Shown here: positions 13,024-24,282 of the stretch, one piece after another | How the letters are laid out: the number at the start of each line of letters is the position of its first letter | How positions within the stretch are numbered: the first letter of the stretch is position 1 | The notes under the pieces: model-generated | The model's input: the letters and a program-made list of their open reading frames with translations, nothing else | Databases searched by the model: none | Told to the model about the DNA's origin: nothing | Assembly (NCBI GenBank): GCA_039545355.1 | Contig: BCJJ01000023.1 | Location: 621,362 to 685,361, forward strand | Reading direction: 5' to 3' | DNA length: 64,000 nt | DNA from: Trichosporon coremiiforme | Lineage: Eukaryota > Basidiomycota > Tremellomycetes > Trichosporonales > Trichosporonaceae | Position numbers and translations under genes: made by a program

Positions 13024-14703
13024 CTACGACAAACTCGTAGCCTGTCCGTCAGCCACTGTACCGCCTCAGCACTTACTTTGTCATACAGAGCCTGAATAAC
13101 TCCTCCCATCTGCTTCATCGTGTCCAAAGCTCCGGAGAGCAAACCCTGATGATATTAGCTACTTCGCGTCACAGCTCTCACCTCTTCGGGTAGACCGTCG
13201 AAGACCTCCAATGTGCCTTCCTTCTCGTTGAGTACTCCGAAGAAAACTTGGTCCAAAATCATTTGACTGAGTCTGGGCGTCAGAAATACTACCTGAGAGC
13301 ACACATACTTCTCTTCGACGACGTCGCGGCCCTGTCCCACCTCATGTGAGATCCAAGACAGCTCGACGGCCGAGTACGGCTCGATCACACGAAGCAGATT
13401 TTGCTCCAGGAGCGTGTCATACAATGCTGAAAGATGGGTGCGAATGAGTGGATCCTTTTGCAGCTCTGTTACTGTCAACAAGGCTACAGGGCTTAAACTC
13501 ACGATCCTGATACTCCTTCAAAGTACTCTTGAATAACTCGAGGCTACGCTCCTTCTGGGCCTCAGCTGTGGCCTTCATGGCTTCCAAGTCTTTGCCAGAG
13601 AAGCGTGACGCCGACTTCATCGACAGCAAGGCATTGACGTCATCAGGCTGTCAAGTGATTAGCAATCGGCCAACGGATTGCACTTACAGAGCCCATCATG
13701 ATCTTGCAGAGAAGCATATACTTCAGGGAGCTGAGAGCACGGGGGTCATTCTCGTCGACCTGGGTGAATCCTTCGAAGGCTTCAAAGAAATAAGAATAGG
13801 CAGTTTTGTAGTCCTTGTCGTCGGCGTTCAGAGCACCAGCCTGGAGATCAAGCTGCGCCTGCAAGATGGGCGGGCAGTAGATTGAGTTTGCGGTAGTACG
13901 GGCTGAGGTGAGTGCGGCCTATTAGTCAGCGAGTGCTCGGAAACCAGCAGCGCACCTTCGCACGAGGGAGGTTCTGGATGGCGTGGGCAGCACGAGATTC
14001 CAGTAAGAACACCTCCGTCAGGATGATCTTGTCATCAAGTTGCTTCAATTCCCTGAGCAACTCCTCTGTCATGCTCAGAGCCTCGCGATAGTTCTGCGCG
14101 TCGATGTGGCTAGAATGTGAGCATTGTATCCACAATACTCTGCAACTCACAGTGCAATGAGCTTGATCTCCAAGCTCTGGCGAAGGAAGACTCGCTTCTC
14201 ACTTCGAGCCCAGTCGATGTTCTCCTTCGTAACCTTCATTTGTAAATCACGCGCAGAGGAAGGAAAGTAATCAATCAGGGACCTAACTGCACGGTCAGCC
14301 AAGTCCCCTTCAACCCACGTCTCCAGCTGAACACTTACTCAGCTTGGCCGTCTTGGCTTTTGCGATCTGCGACATGAATGCGCGTGACTCCTTCACCAGG
14401 TTCGCCAGCTCTTCAGTTTTGCTGTTGTCCGTCAGCTCTGCGCAAACTATGCGCAGACAGGCACTCACTTGCTGTCTCGGTACAAAGCTCCCAGCTTCAG
14501 AAGAGCTGTCTCCTGGCATTTGAGCTCCGCTTCATTCTCTGGAGGATCAGCCACAAGTGCGTACGAGTGCACTCACCAGCCTTGCGATTCAAGACCGCGC
14601 GATAGCCCTCTTCCGCTTTCGCAACATCTTTCTTCTGAAGCAGCTCGGCGCGCTCCAGGTCAGCCTCTAGTGAGTTGTCGGTGCTTGCGAGTGCCGTGGT
14701 CAT
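13024..14703 (-). CDS. RPN6: 26S proteasome lid subunit Rpn6 (PSMD11)
   Basis: Rpn6 is a PCI-domain subunit of the 19S lid that clamps lid to core. The start reads [20 protein letters not shown]. Repeated helical (TPR/PCI-like) segments follow, then the PCI domain with [32 protein letters not shown] and GTLEVFDGL (~13440-13190). The last three exons are small: after GLPEE a short intron, then [23 protein letters not shown], a 35-nt intron (13042-13076), and an 18-nt final exon (13024-13041) giving ATSLS. That end matches the usual YxKAxxL terminus, which justifies the last intron. At least eight introns of 35-60 nt. Four CACGTG palindromes stand just upstream of the start. Confidence 0.92.
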
Positions 14704-16998
14704 GTCGATACTGCGCCGATGATGAACTGTAGGCGAGCTGACGCACCTGTCGACAACGATGATTCATGACGCTGACGGACGCGCGGCGCAGTCACGTGCA
14801 AGTCTCCCGGATCCATTTTCCACGTGGACCGCGGAACTGGGCGGAAAGACTCTTTTCAGAATCTGGTCACACGTGTACTCTCAGTGGAAAACTGATTCTC
14901 ACGTGTACTAGACGTCCGGAGCTCAGGAGCGCCGGACAATAGTAAACATAACATAGATATGAATGAACTTTCGGTTGGACCCAGGCCCTGACCTTAACTT
15001 TACTAAAACCGGTTTCTTGTGTTTTGCTGAGGCTGAATCGATGCTTGGCACACGGTTAGAACAGATGGCAGTCCGCAGTCCAAACTGCCAAAGTGATTGC
15101 AGTACAACCGCAGCCGATGGAGGTGAGGAGCGTTTTGATGTCTAGGGCGGAGACGAAGGCACGTGTAGCAGTCTTCCGTTGCATGTAAACGGCGAGATGC
15201 GCTAGTCTGCAATCCGTGCGGAGCATCGTGAAATGCTCGTGTGCCGAGCGCGAGGGACAAGATTTACAAGCAACAATCTGGGCGCTGGTCTCTCGGTGTC
15301 TTCGCGGAATGTCGTGGGAGCACAGAGAAGGTGAGTGAGTGCACCGAGTGTTCTGGTCGACGCCGAGCGCTGTTTTGCCGCACCTTGCCATACCTGCCAC
15401 ACCATGCGCCACCACTAGTCGAGTGGAGAGCGGATGAAGTAACGCCCGCAGCCGCAGACCGCGCAGCAGGGCTGAGATGCACATGCGTCGTCTCGCAGCG
15501 CCCCAACATCACATGAGATCTCAGCTGCTTGATTGCTCTCGCTGCGAGCTGCGAGCCTGCCGGATCAATGTGGATGGCGAGCAACAAGCAAGCAACGCAT
15601 TGTTACGGATATAGGTGCGTGCACGCGTCGCGCAGACACGCAGGTACGGGGCATGCCGGGTTGACCGGGATGTGGTATGCCCAGTCTCAAGGAGTAGTGA
15701 GCCCGCTTTCGATGGTGCTGTGGTGGAGGTGCCGAGGCGCCGAGGGGCGCCCAGGAGACACGAATTTACAAATAGCTCCATGCCAAAAGCTGTACTCTTG
15801 ATGCTGGGAGTTTCGTTCCTGGAATCCTGGAAGTCCTGGAGATCAGGGTCCCCAGACGGAGGAAAGAAGGGCATGCGCTCGGGCACTCACTCTTGGACCT
15901 TGGGGGCGCTTGGGCCTTGTCCTTGGGCAAAAGGGTAAGGTCAGGCACGTCACAGAGCTCAGTGCTTGGAACAGGTTCTGAGCCGTCTGGCAGTGCTGGT
16001 GGGCTGCCGCTGTTTGCCAGTAACGGCCACTGGCCACTGGGCTGTGACCGAAGGACGCCAAAACACAGGAAAACAACAAGGCAGTACAAGGATCCTGGCT
16101 AACCTGGACGCAAGGATGCGAGAACACAGAGCAGGACCGTGCCCTAGCGCCTTTTCCTCCACTCCCTCCTGATAGCTCCTCTGCCCCTCCGCTGCTTGGC
16201 CCCACCTGACCTGTAGGATGGCTTGACCGTTGGGCGTCCACAGAAGGCGTCCTAGTCGCTTCCCTCTCAGCTGTTGCACCTGCATGCGCAACTCTCTGTG
16301 GTACCAGAAGTCTCACAGTCTCCAACTGCCACCCTTGTGCTCTCGTGCTCTCGTGCTCTCTCCCCCCTGCCCGTCCTCTCCGGCTCTTTCACACGCTGGT
16401 ACGCGGCAAGTTTGGGAGCATCACCGGTAGACCATAGATCAGCTTCCTCGTATCGCATGTTGTGCGCGTATCCTGGACATTGTTGTCGTTGCGCAATTCA
16501 ATCACCAACCCTGGCTTCACTCTCTCCCTCTCTGTCGCTCTCGCTCTCCCCTGTCACCGCCGCCAACGCGCCGCTTTTCGCCTGCGTCCCACCTTCACCG
16601 CTAATCCCGTCTTGGTCAACCACACACAGCACTTGCATATCCCCGCCGTGCGCTTGTTTGTGACCTGTACCCAGTCATCCCAACTCTGCTGTACTATTAC
16701 TCTCCTTCGCATCGTCGACACATAGCTCTGCGCATCGCCCTCTTTCGTCAGTCTGTCCTCGCGCCCGCCAGCTTGTTTGTCACACGTACGCTTGGCCCAA
16801 CAAACAACAACGCACCCACCGCCCTTGTATCAACTCGCCGAGTTAGTTGCGGCTGCGGCCCCAGCACATAGGCCACGCCCATCGTCCTGCCGCACGCAGC
16901 GTGCGGCGTAACCTCAACGTACTTCTTTCAGTCATCTACCCATCTGCTTAGGCTGCATACTCCTAATCTTTCCCTCCCCACCTCCCGCACATATCAAC
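14704..16998. other. Intergenic, divergent RPN6/KRE6 region
   Basis: These 2.3 kb separate two divergent genes. The RPN6 side holds a CACGTG cluster (14793-14905) and one more CACGTG at 15160-15165. The KRE6 side (about 16320-16990) is strongly CT-rich with a triple tandem GTGCTCTC (16337-16360), typical of a fungal promoter or leader. Frames in the middle have no recognisable domain. A long KRE6 leader with introns is possible but I cannot place one. Confidence 0.45.
14793..14905. promoter_or_regulatory. Cluster of four CACGTG palindromes upstream of RPN6
   Basis: CACGTG occurs at 14793-14798, 14821-14826, 14870-14875 and 14900-14905, that is 90-200 bp upstream of the RPN6 ATG. This is the E-box bound by bHLH factors of the Cbf1/Pho4/USF class. 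The sequence shows the clustering; the binding factor is inference. Single copies also sit at 80-85, 10093-10098, 27801-27806, 29410-29415, 38975-38980 and 54284-54289, all in non-coding DNA. Confidence 0.5.
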
Positions 16999-19310
16999 AT
17001 GTCGGTCTCGACTCCTCCGCAGTCGCCGCGACAGCCGATGGACTACTCGCAGGTAGGATCCTGATTACTCTCAGCTCCAGATGTCGTGTTGATTCTAACT
17101 TATCAGCCATCCTTTCAGCAGCGTTACGGCCCTACCGCGTCTGCGAACCAAGTTCCATCGACAGCTTCGCTCCTCGGTGACGACTTGCACGAGCCACGAT
17201 CGCTGTACAGGCTGTCCGCTCAGTCGTCCGGATCTCGAATGTCTGGAATGACTGCTGGCACACGCCTATCCTCAATGACAGCTGGCACTCGTCTGTCCGT
17301 GCCATACTCTACAGCGAGCTATGACAGCCGCCCCATGTCTGCTATCTCCGGGGCGGGCTGGGGTTGGAACGACCCAGAAGCAGATGATTATCTGCACAAT
17401 CCCGACCCTAAGCGCGATCGCAAGGTTCGTTTTGAGAGGTTTATCAGATTGACTGACCTCCAGGCCGGTTCGATCTTCACCGTTCGTGGCATAACCAATA
17501 TCGGGTGCTTGTTCGTCCTCTTGCTCTGCCTCATAACGCTGTTCGCCGGATACCCTATCATCACTGCATTCACAGACAAGCAGCAGACCAAGAATGGAGC
17601 CTTCAACCTTGGAGGAGTGAACGCGTCCGGCCAGGTCCCTCTCATCGAGAACTTCCCCAAGATGATCGACGATGACACCCCTGACGACGTGAAAAACGAC
17701 ATCAGAATAGGATATGATGGCCACGAGTACACGCTCGTCTTTTCGGATGAGTTTGAAAAGCCTGGCAGGACGTTTTACCACGGCGATGACCCCTTTTGGG
17801 AGGCTGTGTAAGTACTACAATCACTCAGCTTCCGTCTGCTAACGGCTCAGCGACTTCCATTATTGGCCAACCGGGTAGGTACCCCACAGCTGCTTCCTGC
17901 AGTGCTGACCTTGTAGCGACCTTGAATGGTATGACCCAGAAATGATCACTACCGAGAACGGGCACCTCAAGATCACTCTCTTGCAAGAGCGGACGCATGA
18001 TCTGAATTTCCGTTCGGGTATGCTCCAGTCCTGGAACAAGCTGTGTTTCCAGTGGAGTTACTACATGGAGGTAGCTGTCATTCTCCCTGGCACTTCCAAG
18101 GTTGGAGGTTTCTGGCCCGGCGTTTGGACAATGGGCAACCTTGGCCGTCCTGGTTACGGAGGAACGACGGACGGTCTCTGGCCTTACACCTACGACAGTT
18201 GTGACGTCGGAACGCTGTGGGCCCAGGTGTGGCCCAACGGTACCGACCCTCAGGCTGCTACGTACACCGGTGGTGGTGAGAACGGTCAGCTTTCTTCGTA
18301 AGTAACAACGCTCGACAGAATTCTGACGATCACAGCCTTCCTGGCCAGCGCTTGTCCAGCTGCACCTGCAAGGGCGAGGATCATCCCGGCCCCTCCCACG
18401 ACGTCGGCCGCGGTGCTCCTGAGATTGATCTCATTGAGGTAAGTCGGAAGACGGGAATGTTGATGCTGAGCGTACCAGGCGCAAGTTTGGACGGACTCTG
18501 GTACCGGAACGATGTCGCAATCGTTCCAGGTTGCCCCCTTCGATGACTACTATCGATTCAAAAACCACACCTCTGACCAGGATGTTCCTTCGAACGACGT
18601 CTACGCCGAGAACCTGCTCCGCAACAACGACGAGGCAAACTTCCGACCTGATCGCCCAAGTGAAACGGCCTGGAACCCCTACCTTGGTGGCCCACTGCAG
18701 CAAGCCGTCTCGGGTTTGACGTCTGTGCCCAGTGACGTCTACTATGAGTATGATGAGCCACGATTCAACACCTATGGTATGTTTTTCTGGCGGCGGGATG
18801 ACTATGCGTCTGCTAATCAGTCAGGTGTCGAAATGTTTGCCGACCCTAACGACCGAGAGAACGGCGGCCACATTACGTGGATGGTCAATGGCAAGAAGTC
18901 GTGGACCGTTCGACCTTCTGCTGTTCGCGCGAACGACAAGACCCAGATTGGTCAGCGCCTCATCCCCGAGGAGCCCATGACAATGGTAAGCGTACGAAGT
19001 CGATCATGTGGCTTACCTAGATCTTCAATTTGGGCATGTCCGACGGCTTCCAGGCAGTCAATGTGGCGAACATGAACTTCCCTAACTACATGCTTGTTGA
19101 CTATGTTCGCGTCTGGCAGCGCAAAGAGGGAAAGATCGGCTGTGACCCCGCGGACCATCCTACTGCCCAGTATATCACAGACCACCCAGACATCTACAAC
19201 AATGCCAACATTACAACGTGGAAGCAAGCGGGCTACAAGCCGGTGGTGAGTGATAGCGACTAGCCGACGCTGACCCTTTTTAGAAGAACAGATTAATCGA
19301 CAAGTGTTAG
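16999..19310 (+). CDS. KRE6: Kre6/Skn1 beta-1,6-glucan synthesis protein (GH16)
   Basis: Kre6/Skn1 proteins are Golgi/ER/plasma-membrane type II proteins needed for beta-1,6-glucan in the cell wall. The N-terminal cytoplasmic tail (~160 residues) is Ser-rich and holds two copies of MTAGTRLS (17248-17271, 17275-17298). One membrane helix follows (NIGCLFVLLLCLITLFAGY, ~17490-17550). The lumenal GH16/SKN1 domain carries EKPGRTFYHGDDPFWEAV, GGFWPGVWTMGNLGRPGYGG and the catalytic ExDxxE pattern in GAPEIDLIE (~18415-18440), immediately before an intron. Eight introns of 35-54 nt. The final 27-nt exon (19284-19310) encodes KNRLIDKC. About 660 residues, normal for the family. It could be called SKN1 equally well. 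Confidence 0.92.
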
Positions 19311-19460
19311 TTGTGTTAGACGACTGTTCATGTATGCAAGGACATTACTGTTGAGCTCAGACGCATCACGCTTATGCACATGATGCATATGCAAGGATCT
19401 CCTGAGTATACATTACACACCTAAAGACACGGAGTAGATTCAGGCATTAGCTTTCTATCA

Positions 19461-20644
19461 CTAAGGTGTTTGGTCGGATACGGTCGACTGAGATATGGCC
19501 TTCGAGCTGGCATCTGCCGGTGTCAAGGGGCCGGGGGAAGTTGAGGCCAGCCTCGCGTCTAGTGCTCTGAGAGCTACAGCTCTGCATCATGTCAGCAGAA
19601 ACGTGTTTTGGGGGGCTACTTACCGTCGACGCTCAGCCTCCGCTCGCGCGCCTCCAGGCCCGGGCAGAACAGCATATGCGTTGACTTGCGCATCATCCCA
19701 TGGCTGCACCAGTCTGAATCGAACTGCGAGGGAGAAAATGTAGTTGAAGGCGACGGAGGCATAAGGTCTACATTATCAGTTCTTCCTCTCGGATAACACA
19801 TACCGGACGGGGGGTGGCAACCAGTACTGGAACGCAAAAGTCTCGCTCCTGTCCCCTCGATATTCTCCGTTCTCGGACAACTTGTAGAACCTTAGGTAGA
19901 CCCAAGCCACGAAGAACCCAAACTGGATCAGAATATATGGCGAGGGCCCGAGAACGATGACGAGAATGTTGGAGATGAGCAGGAAGATACCGGGAATCGT
20001 CTGTTATCGTCAGCCTCACCAGCGCAAGCATCGGATCAACCCACCTTGACGCGTGCTTTCAGGACGCCGAACAACTGTATCTGATGCTCCGGAATAATCT
20101 GAGTGAAGGCGACAAGGATCCCGGATTGCAGTCCCGTAAGACCATGGTACGGAACACCGTATCTGTCGTCAGTCACAGCCGAGTATAAACGCACATAGCC
20201 CCCTCAGATCGAGTGAGAATATACACGATCCAGCTGAATCCGAACGCAATCACGTTAGAGCCGACGATGACTATTGAGGCGAATCGAAGGAGTTCAGGCA
20301 GACCCCAGAGACGCTCCAGGTACCGGCATGCGAGCGGCACGGTTGCGAGGGAGATGACCAACTAAACCAGTCAGTGTCGAGCTAGACGCATGCCACCTTA
20401 CCTCAATCCATGTGATCTCCACGAATCCGGCCGTCAAGAGAGTCCAGGGATACTTCCAGCTCACGGCGGGGGTTAGAACCACCCATGGCAGTATATCACT
20501 AAGACTTGGCGGGACAGCGGCTTCTTTGGCCACGTAGCGGACGGCGGCGTAATACGACAGACTGCTGAGGATCACCAGAACCGTCAGGGATCGGGTCCCC
20601 CATGGTACCGTCTGCAAAAACGGCAAGAACGACAAGGACGGCAT
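19461..20644 (-). CDS. TMEM115-like, rhomboid-fold membrane protein
   Basis: This matches the eukaryotic TMEM115 family (DUF1751), Golgi proteins with a rhomboid-like fold but no protease activity. The start MPSLSFLPFLQTVPWGTRSL is followed by membrane segments SLTVLVILSSLSYYAAVRYVA, the YPWTLLTAGFVEITW segment, LLRFASIVIVGSNVIAFGFSWIVY, the conserved YHGLTGLQSGILVAF and a further hydrophobic pair. After SENGEYRGDRSETFAFQYWLPPPVRP the soluble tail passes over two introns (a 36-nt one near 19800 and one near 19600) to TAG 19461-19463. An in-frame ATG at 20815 would add 57 Ser/Arg-rich residues reaching into the promoter shared with the next gene; I prefer 20644 because the family starts near its first membrane segment. 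Confidence 0.8.
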
Positions 20645-20929
20645 GATTTCCGGCCCGCTCGATTGATATCGTGTCGCGACGGTGGTGTTGATTGCATCTC
20701 GAGAGGGGCTACGCGGGGAGCTATGGCCCGCGCTACGCGCTATGCTGCCACCCCTCGGCGATTCGCCATATGTGGCATTCAGCGATCGGCCTCCACCTTT
20801 GTTGACCCCTGTCACGACACACCATGTTGTCTCTGAACCTCAGTCCACAACAACGTCGGCATCCACCCCAGATCGACAGCTTCGACTCATTATCTTTCCA
20901 GAAGCCCTCCGCATTGCGTCTTACTCGCG

Positions 20930-23389
20930 ATGCAAGGGGACGTCCCGCCTTTGGGCGAAGGGAATGAGGCGTCACAGGTCCGCCTCTCAAGCGAAGAGAT
21001 CAATATCCTCATATACCTCGTGAGCCGAGCGTCCCTCCGTTTTCTGACGCTTCAGTATCTGTTAGAATCGAACTTTAATCACACTGCTTTCACGTTGCTA
21101 TCGGAGTCATCGCTTCCTTCCAGCCCGATCTTTCAGACACTCAATCCTTCCTTTCCCACGCCCTCCTCCTCCGAAGCGCGTTCCTCTGGCCCTTCGCACC
21201 GCACGAACGGGTCTTCGAAGAATGGCGGCATTCAGACTAATGTTTTTGGATTATCCGAAGGAAAGATAGCGCGCGGGGAGCTGATACGAAAGCTTTGGAA
21301 AGCCCTAAGATGGGAGGAGATTGAGCGACACGCAAATAGTGAAGGGGTCAGTGCCACTCGAACCTGCTTTTCAACTGACAATCGCAGGATCAGATGCCCT
21401 CTACTTGCAGATCTCCATTTCATCTTCTTTTACCTCATGTCTGCTCATCCGATGGCGGAGACTCTTCAGAGCGCGTCACTGCGTCGCCTCCCCCAAAGCG
21501 ACCAGAAGCTTTCCCTCCACCTCCCAAGTCTGCCGATGAATCCTCTCATGCTGTGAAAGGGAAGCGGAAGATGAGAGACTCGGGATCAGGCTTGCCTGTC
21601 GAACAGCTGACAGGCGCTGTTGCTGGATTCAACGTGGCGAGCTCGGGCGACGGGCTTGGATCCGAATCTCTCGAACGTTCTGGCGGATCTGTGATTGGAG
21701 AAGAGGACAATCTTCAGCATGGCGGGACAGTTACCAAGCGGTTCAAAGAGGAGAAGGCCAAAGACGGAAAGAAGGGAACTCGTCCACTTGCATCGGCCTC
21801 GGGCATCAAGCTTCGGCCCCTGACTGAAGATTCGACCCAGTTCTCGTCTGGAAGCTGGAGTGAGCATCGCGATGCTGTGAGTAGTTGAACCCCGCATGCC
21901 TGACACTGCTAGGTCACATGTCTCGCGTGGAACCCCAAGGACCGGGACGTGCTGGTAACCGGAAGTAGCGATGGTACTGCGAAGCTTTGGGATTTTGAGG
22001 AGCCGGCTTCCGGCTCGACCGATGATCAAGCGCTGCGATTGGGGAGGAAGCCCGCGTCCATTGCGCACAAGTCCATCGACAGCGGGAAGAAGGCTATCAC
22101 GGCCCTTGTTTGGCACCCAGATGGAACAGTGTTCGCCACAGGTAAGCCGAGTCAACATGTCTTGCCAGGCACTTACTGGTAGCTTCCGATGGTGTCGGTC
22201 GTCTGTTCACGCCTTCTGGACAACTGCAAGGGATTTTGACGTACGGTCGAGGTGCCATTAACGCCCTCAAGTTCAATCCTTCCGGCACATCGCTTCTTGC
22301 AGCCAAGGACGACTTCACGGTCTGCTTGTTCGTCCTGGATTTCGATTTGAAGTCGCCAAAGCAGCTGAGCTTCGAAGCGCACACCAAGGAAGTTAATGAC
22401 GTCGACTGGCTTGATGATGATGTGTTCGCTTCTGGTGGTAATGACCACACGATCTTCATTTATCGCGCAAATGATCGCCGACCTCGCTTCACCTTGAAGG
22501 GTCACACCGACGACGTTACACGTGTCAAATGGTCTCCACCCCTGGCCGCAGACAAGAAAGGTGGCAGTCGGCTCCTCGCTTCGGTGGCGGACGACGGTTG
22601 CATTATGATCTGGAAGTTGCCGCAGTACCCTGTGGACCGGGGGACGGTGAGCCGGTCTCAATCGCCAAACAAGCAATCGAAGGAGAGGGAAATCCCGGAC
22701 GATATCTTCCAACTCACAGTAGCCCCCGGGTCAGAGTACTGTGTGAACCGCCTGCATGTAGTGGAGAGCGCAATCGACAACAAGCGAATGAACACTTTGG
22801 AATGGAGTCCGACTAGTCGCGATGGGCGTATGATTGTTGCTGCGTAAGTTCTCTTCTCCATGGGGACCGCTAACAACGTAGAGGTGGACAGGACTCAACA
22901 GTCAAACTCTTCGACGCACTCAGTGGAGAGTGTATGCATGTTCTCAACGGACTGGAGGCAGGCACCGGATCCATTGCCTTTTCCCCATTGACACTCTCGC
23001 GACCACTAGGAATTATCGCTGGAGGCGGTTGGAATGGCAAACTAGTCCTTTGGGATGTCGCCGTACGTTGATGGTCATGGCCCGAGCTGATCCACAGACC
23101 GGGAAGGTCCTGCAAGACTTTGAGATCCACGAAGAGCTTGGTCGACAGAGCGCTCGGGATAAGCCCATGATGGTACGTTATGGGACCAACATGCCTTCCA
23201 TGTTCTGTGTATCTGAGATTGTGCTGACGACGAAGATGGCCATGGCATGGCGGAATGATGGTCAGCAACTGGCCCTCGGCCTACATAACAAAGCTCTCCT
23301 TACTCTGTACGTTGGGGAGTTGCTCTGAGACCCGTATCTACAGTCACTCAGGCTGTGCATCCTTGATGGAGAATCTGTATCGGCTATGA
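20930..23389 (+). CDS. LisH/WD40 protein, TBL1/Sif2-like corepressor
   Basis: The N-terminal LisH motif (VRLSSEEINILIY then LYLLESNFNHTAFTLL) is assembled over a 36-nt intron at about 21018. A polar linker follows, then a stretch of WD40 repeats from about 21850 to 23350 (for example WNPKDRDVLVTGSSDGTAKLWDF, NDVDWLDDDVFASGGNDHTI, VKWSPPLAAD, GCIMIWKLP). This order is that of TBL1X/TBL1XR1 and yeast Sif2, which bring histone deacetylases (Set3/SMRT-type complexes) to chromatin. A last 37-nt intron with a GTACGT donor gives a stop at 23387-23389; without it the frame stops at 23328, so the very end is uncertain. It is divergent from the TMEM115-like gene (285 bp apart) and convergent with the methyltransferase gene. 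Confidence 0.85.
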
Positions 23390-23409
23390 ATGTACATGGG
23401 ATCAAGTCA

Positions 23410-24105
23410 TCACATTCTCCTTAGCACCCATGCCCATGTGGCGGTCTCTGGTCTGTGGACCACTCCTTCTCCCTCGGACTTGGCAAGGCGTATGGGTGCC
23501 TTACTCTGCACTCGCCATCCGTGCCTCTGCTCCGCGCCGCATAGGAAGTCGAACCTGCTTGAAGAGTATGAGATACACAGCCACGTTGCGTCGGCATTTG
23601 TGACTTGATGAAGATTTTCGCAGAGCACCTCGATCGGCTCACGGGCGGCAGAGCTTGAGCCGTCACTTGATATCGTCACTAATGGATCCCCGCAAGCGAT
23701 CGCATCCGCAGTCGACTTGTCGACCAGAACATCCCAACCGCCCGGCGGGACAGAACTTGCCATATCCTGCAAATTCAACGCATCGAAGTGAAGAATTGGG
23801 ACCGCATGTTCGTTAGAGCCCACCTGATGGGTAAGGAACTCCCGCTTGGTTCCACTGATGGCATAGTCGGCGTCGTGCACACTCACACGCCCACCAAAAT
23901 GTCGCTGCATGTCTGCCCCCAAGGTTGAGGAACCGCAGCCAAAGTGGAGGATACGTAGGGGTGGACCCTGTCGCGCCCGTCGGGTATCAAGAAGCAAAGC
24001 GACATGCGGAAGTATCTCTTCGGATGAGATGAGCCATTCGAAACCCTTGAGATCTTCGCTAAGCAATCTTGTTTCCCAGTACTGCTGGGAGGAGTAGTCG
24101 GGCAT
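23410..24105 (-). CDS. Class I SAM-dependent methyltransferase, METTL13/EEF1AKMT4-like
   Basis: A single exon of 231 residues. Features are an N-terminal YWETRLLSEDLKGFEWLI segment, the SAM-binding motif I LRILHFGCGSSTLG (residues ~50-63), an acidic motif II (VSVHDADYA), and a post-motif stretch GWDVLVDKSTADAIACGDP. That last pattern (VLxKxTxDA) is typical of the METTL13/EEF1AKMT4 group, several of which methylate elongation factor 1A; the substrate here is unknown. The protein ends in WAWVLRRM. The gene is divergent from the ferric reductase (177 bp) and its 3' end is only 20 bp from that of the WD40 gene. Confidence 0.8.
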   Translation of the reverse strand: MPDYSSQQYWETRLLSEDLKGFEWLISSEEILPHVALLLDTRRARQGPPLRILHFGCGSSTLGADMQRHFGGRVSVHDADYAISGTKREFLTHQVGSNEHAVPILHFDALNLQDMASSVPPGGWDVLVDKSTADAIACGDPLVTISSDGSSSAAREPIEVLCENLHQVTNADATWLCISYSSSRFDFLCGAEQRHGWRVQSKAPIRLAKSEGEGVVHRPETATWAWVLRRM

Positions 24106-24282
24106 CGTATGCGGCCGTGGTAAATAAGATCGGCCGAAAGTTGGGACGACCGCTGCAACGACTGGCCGGTGGTGGATGTGGATCAGGGAGATGCCACTGC
24201 TCGGGATTGCGGAAACGCCGGATATTGAGGTGCCGTCTTATCTGATAAAGGCTGGCCTAGTCTGCTTGCCACCCACAACGCC

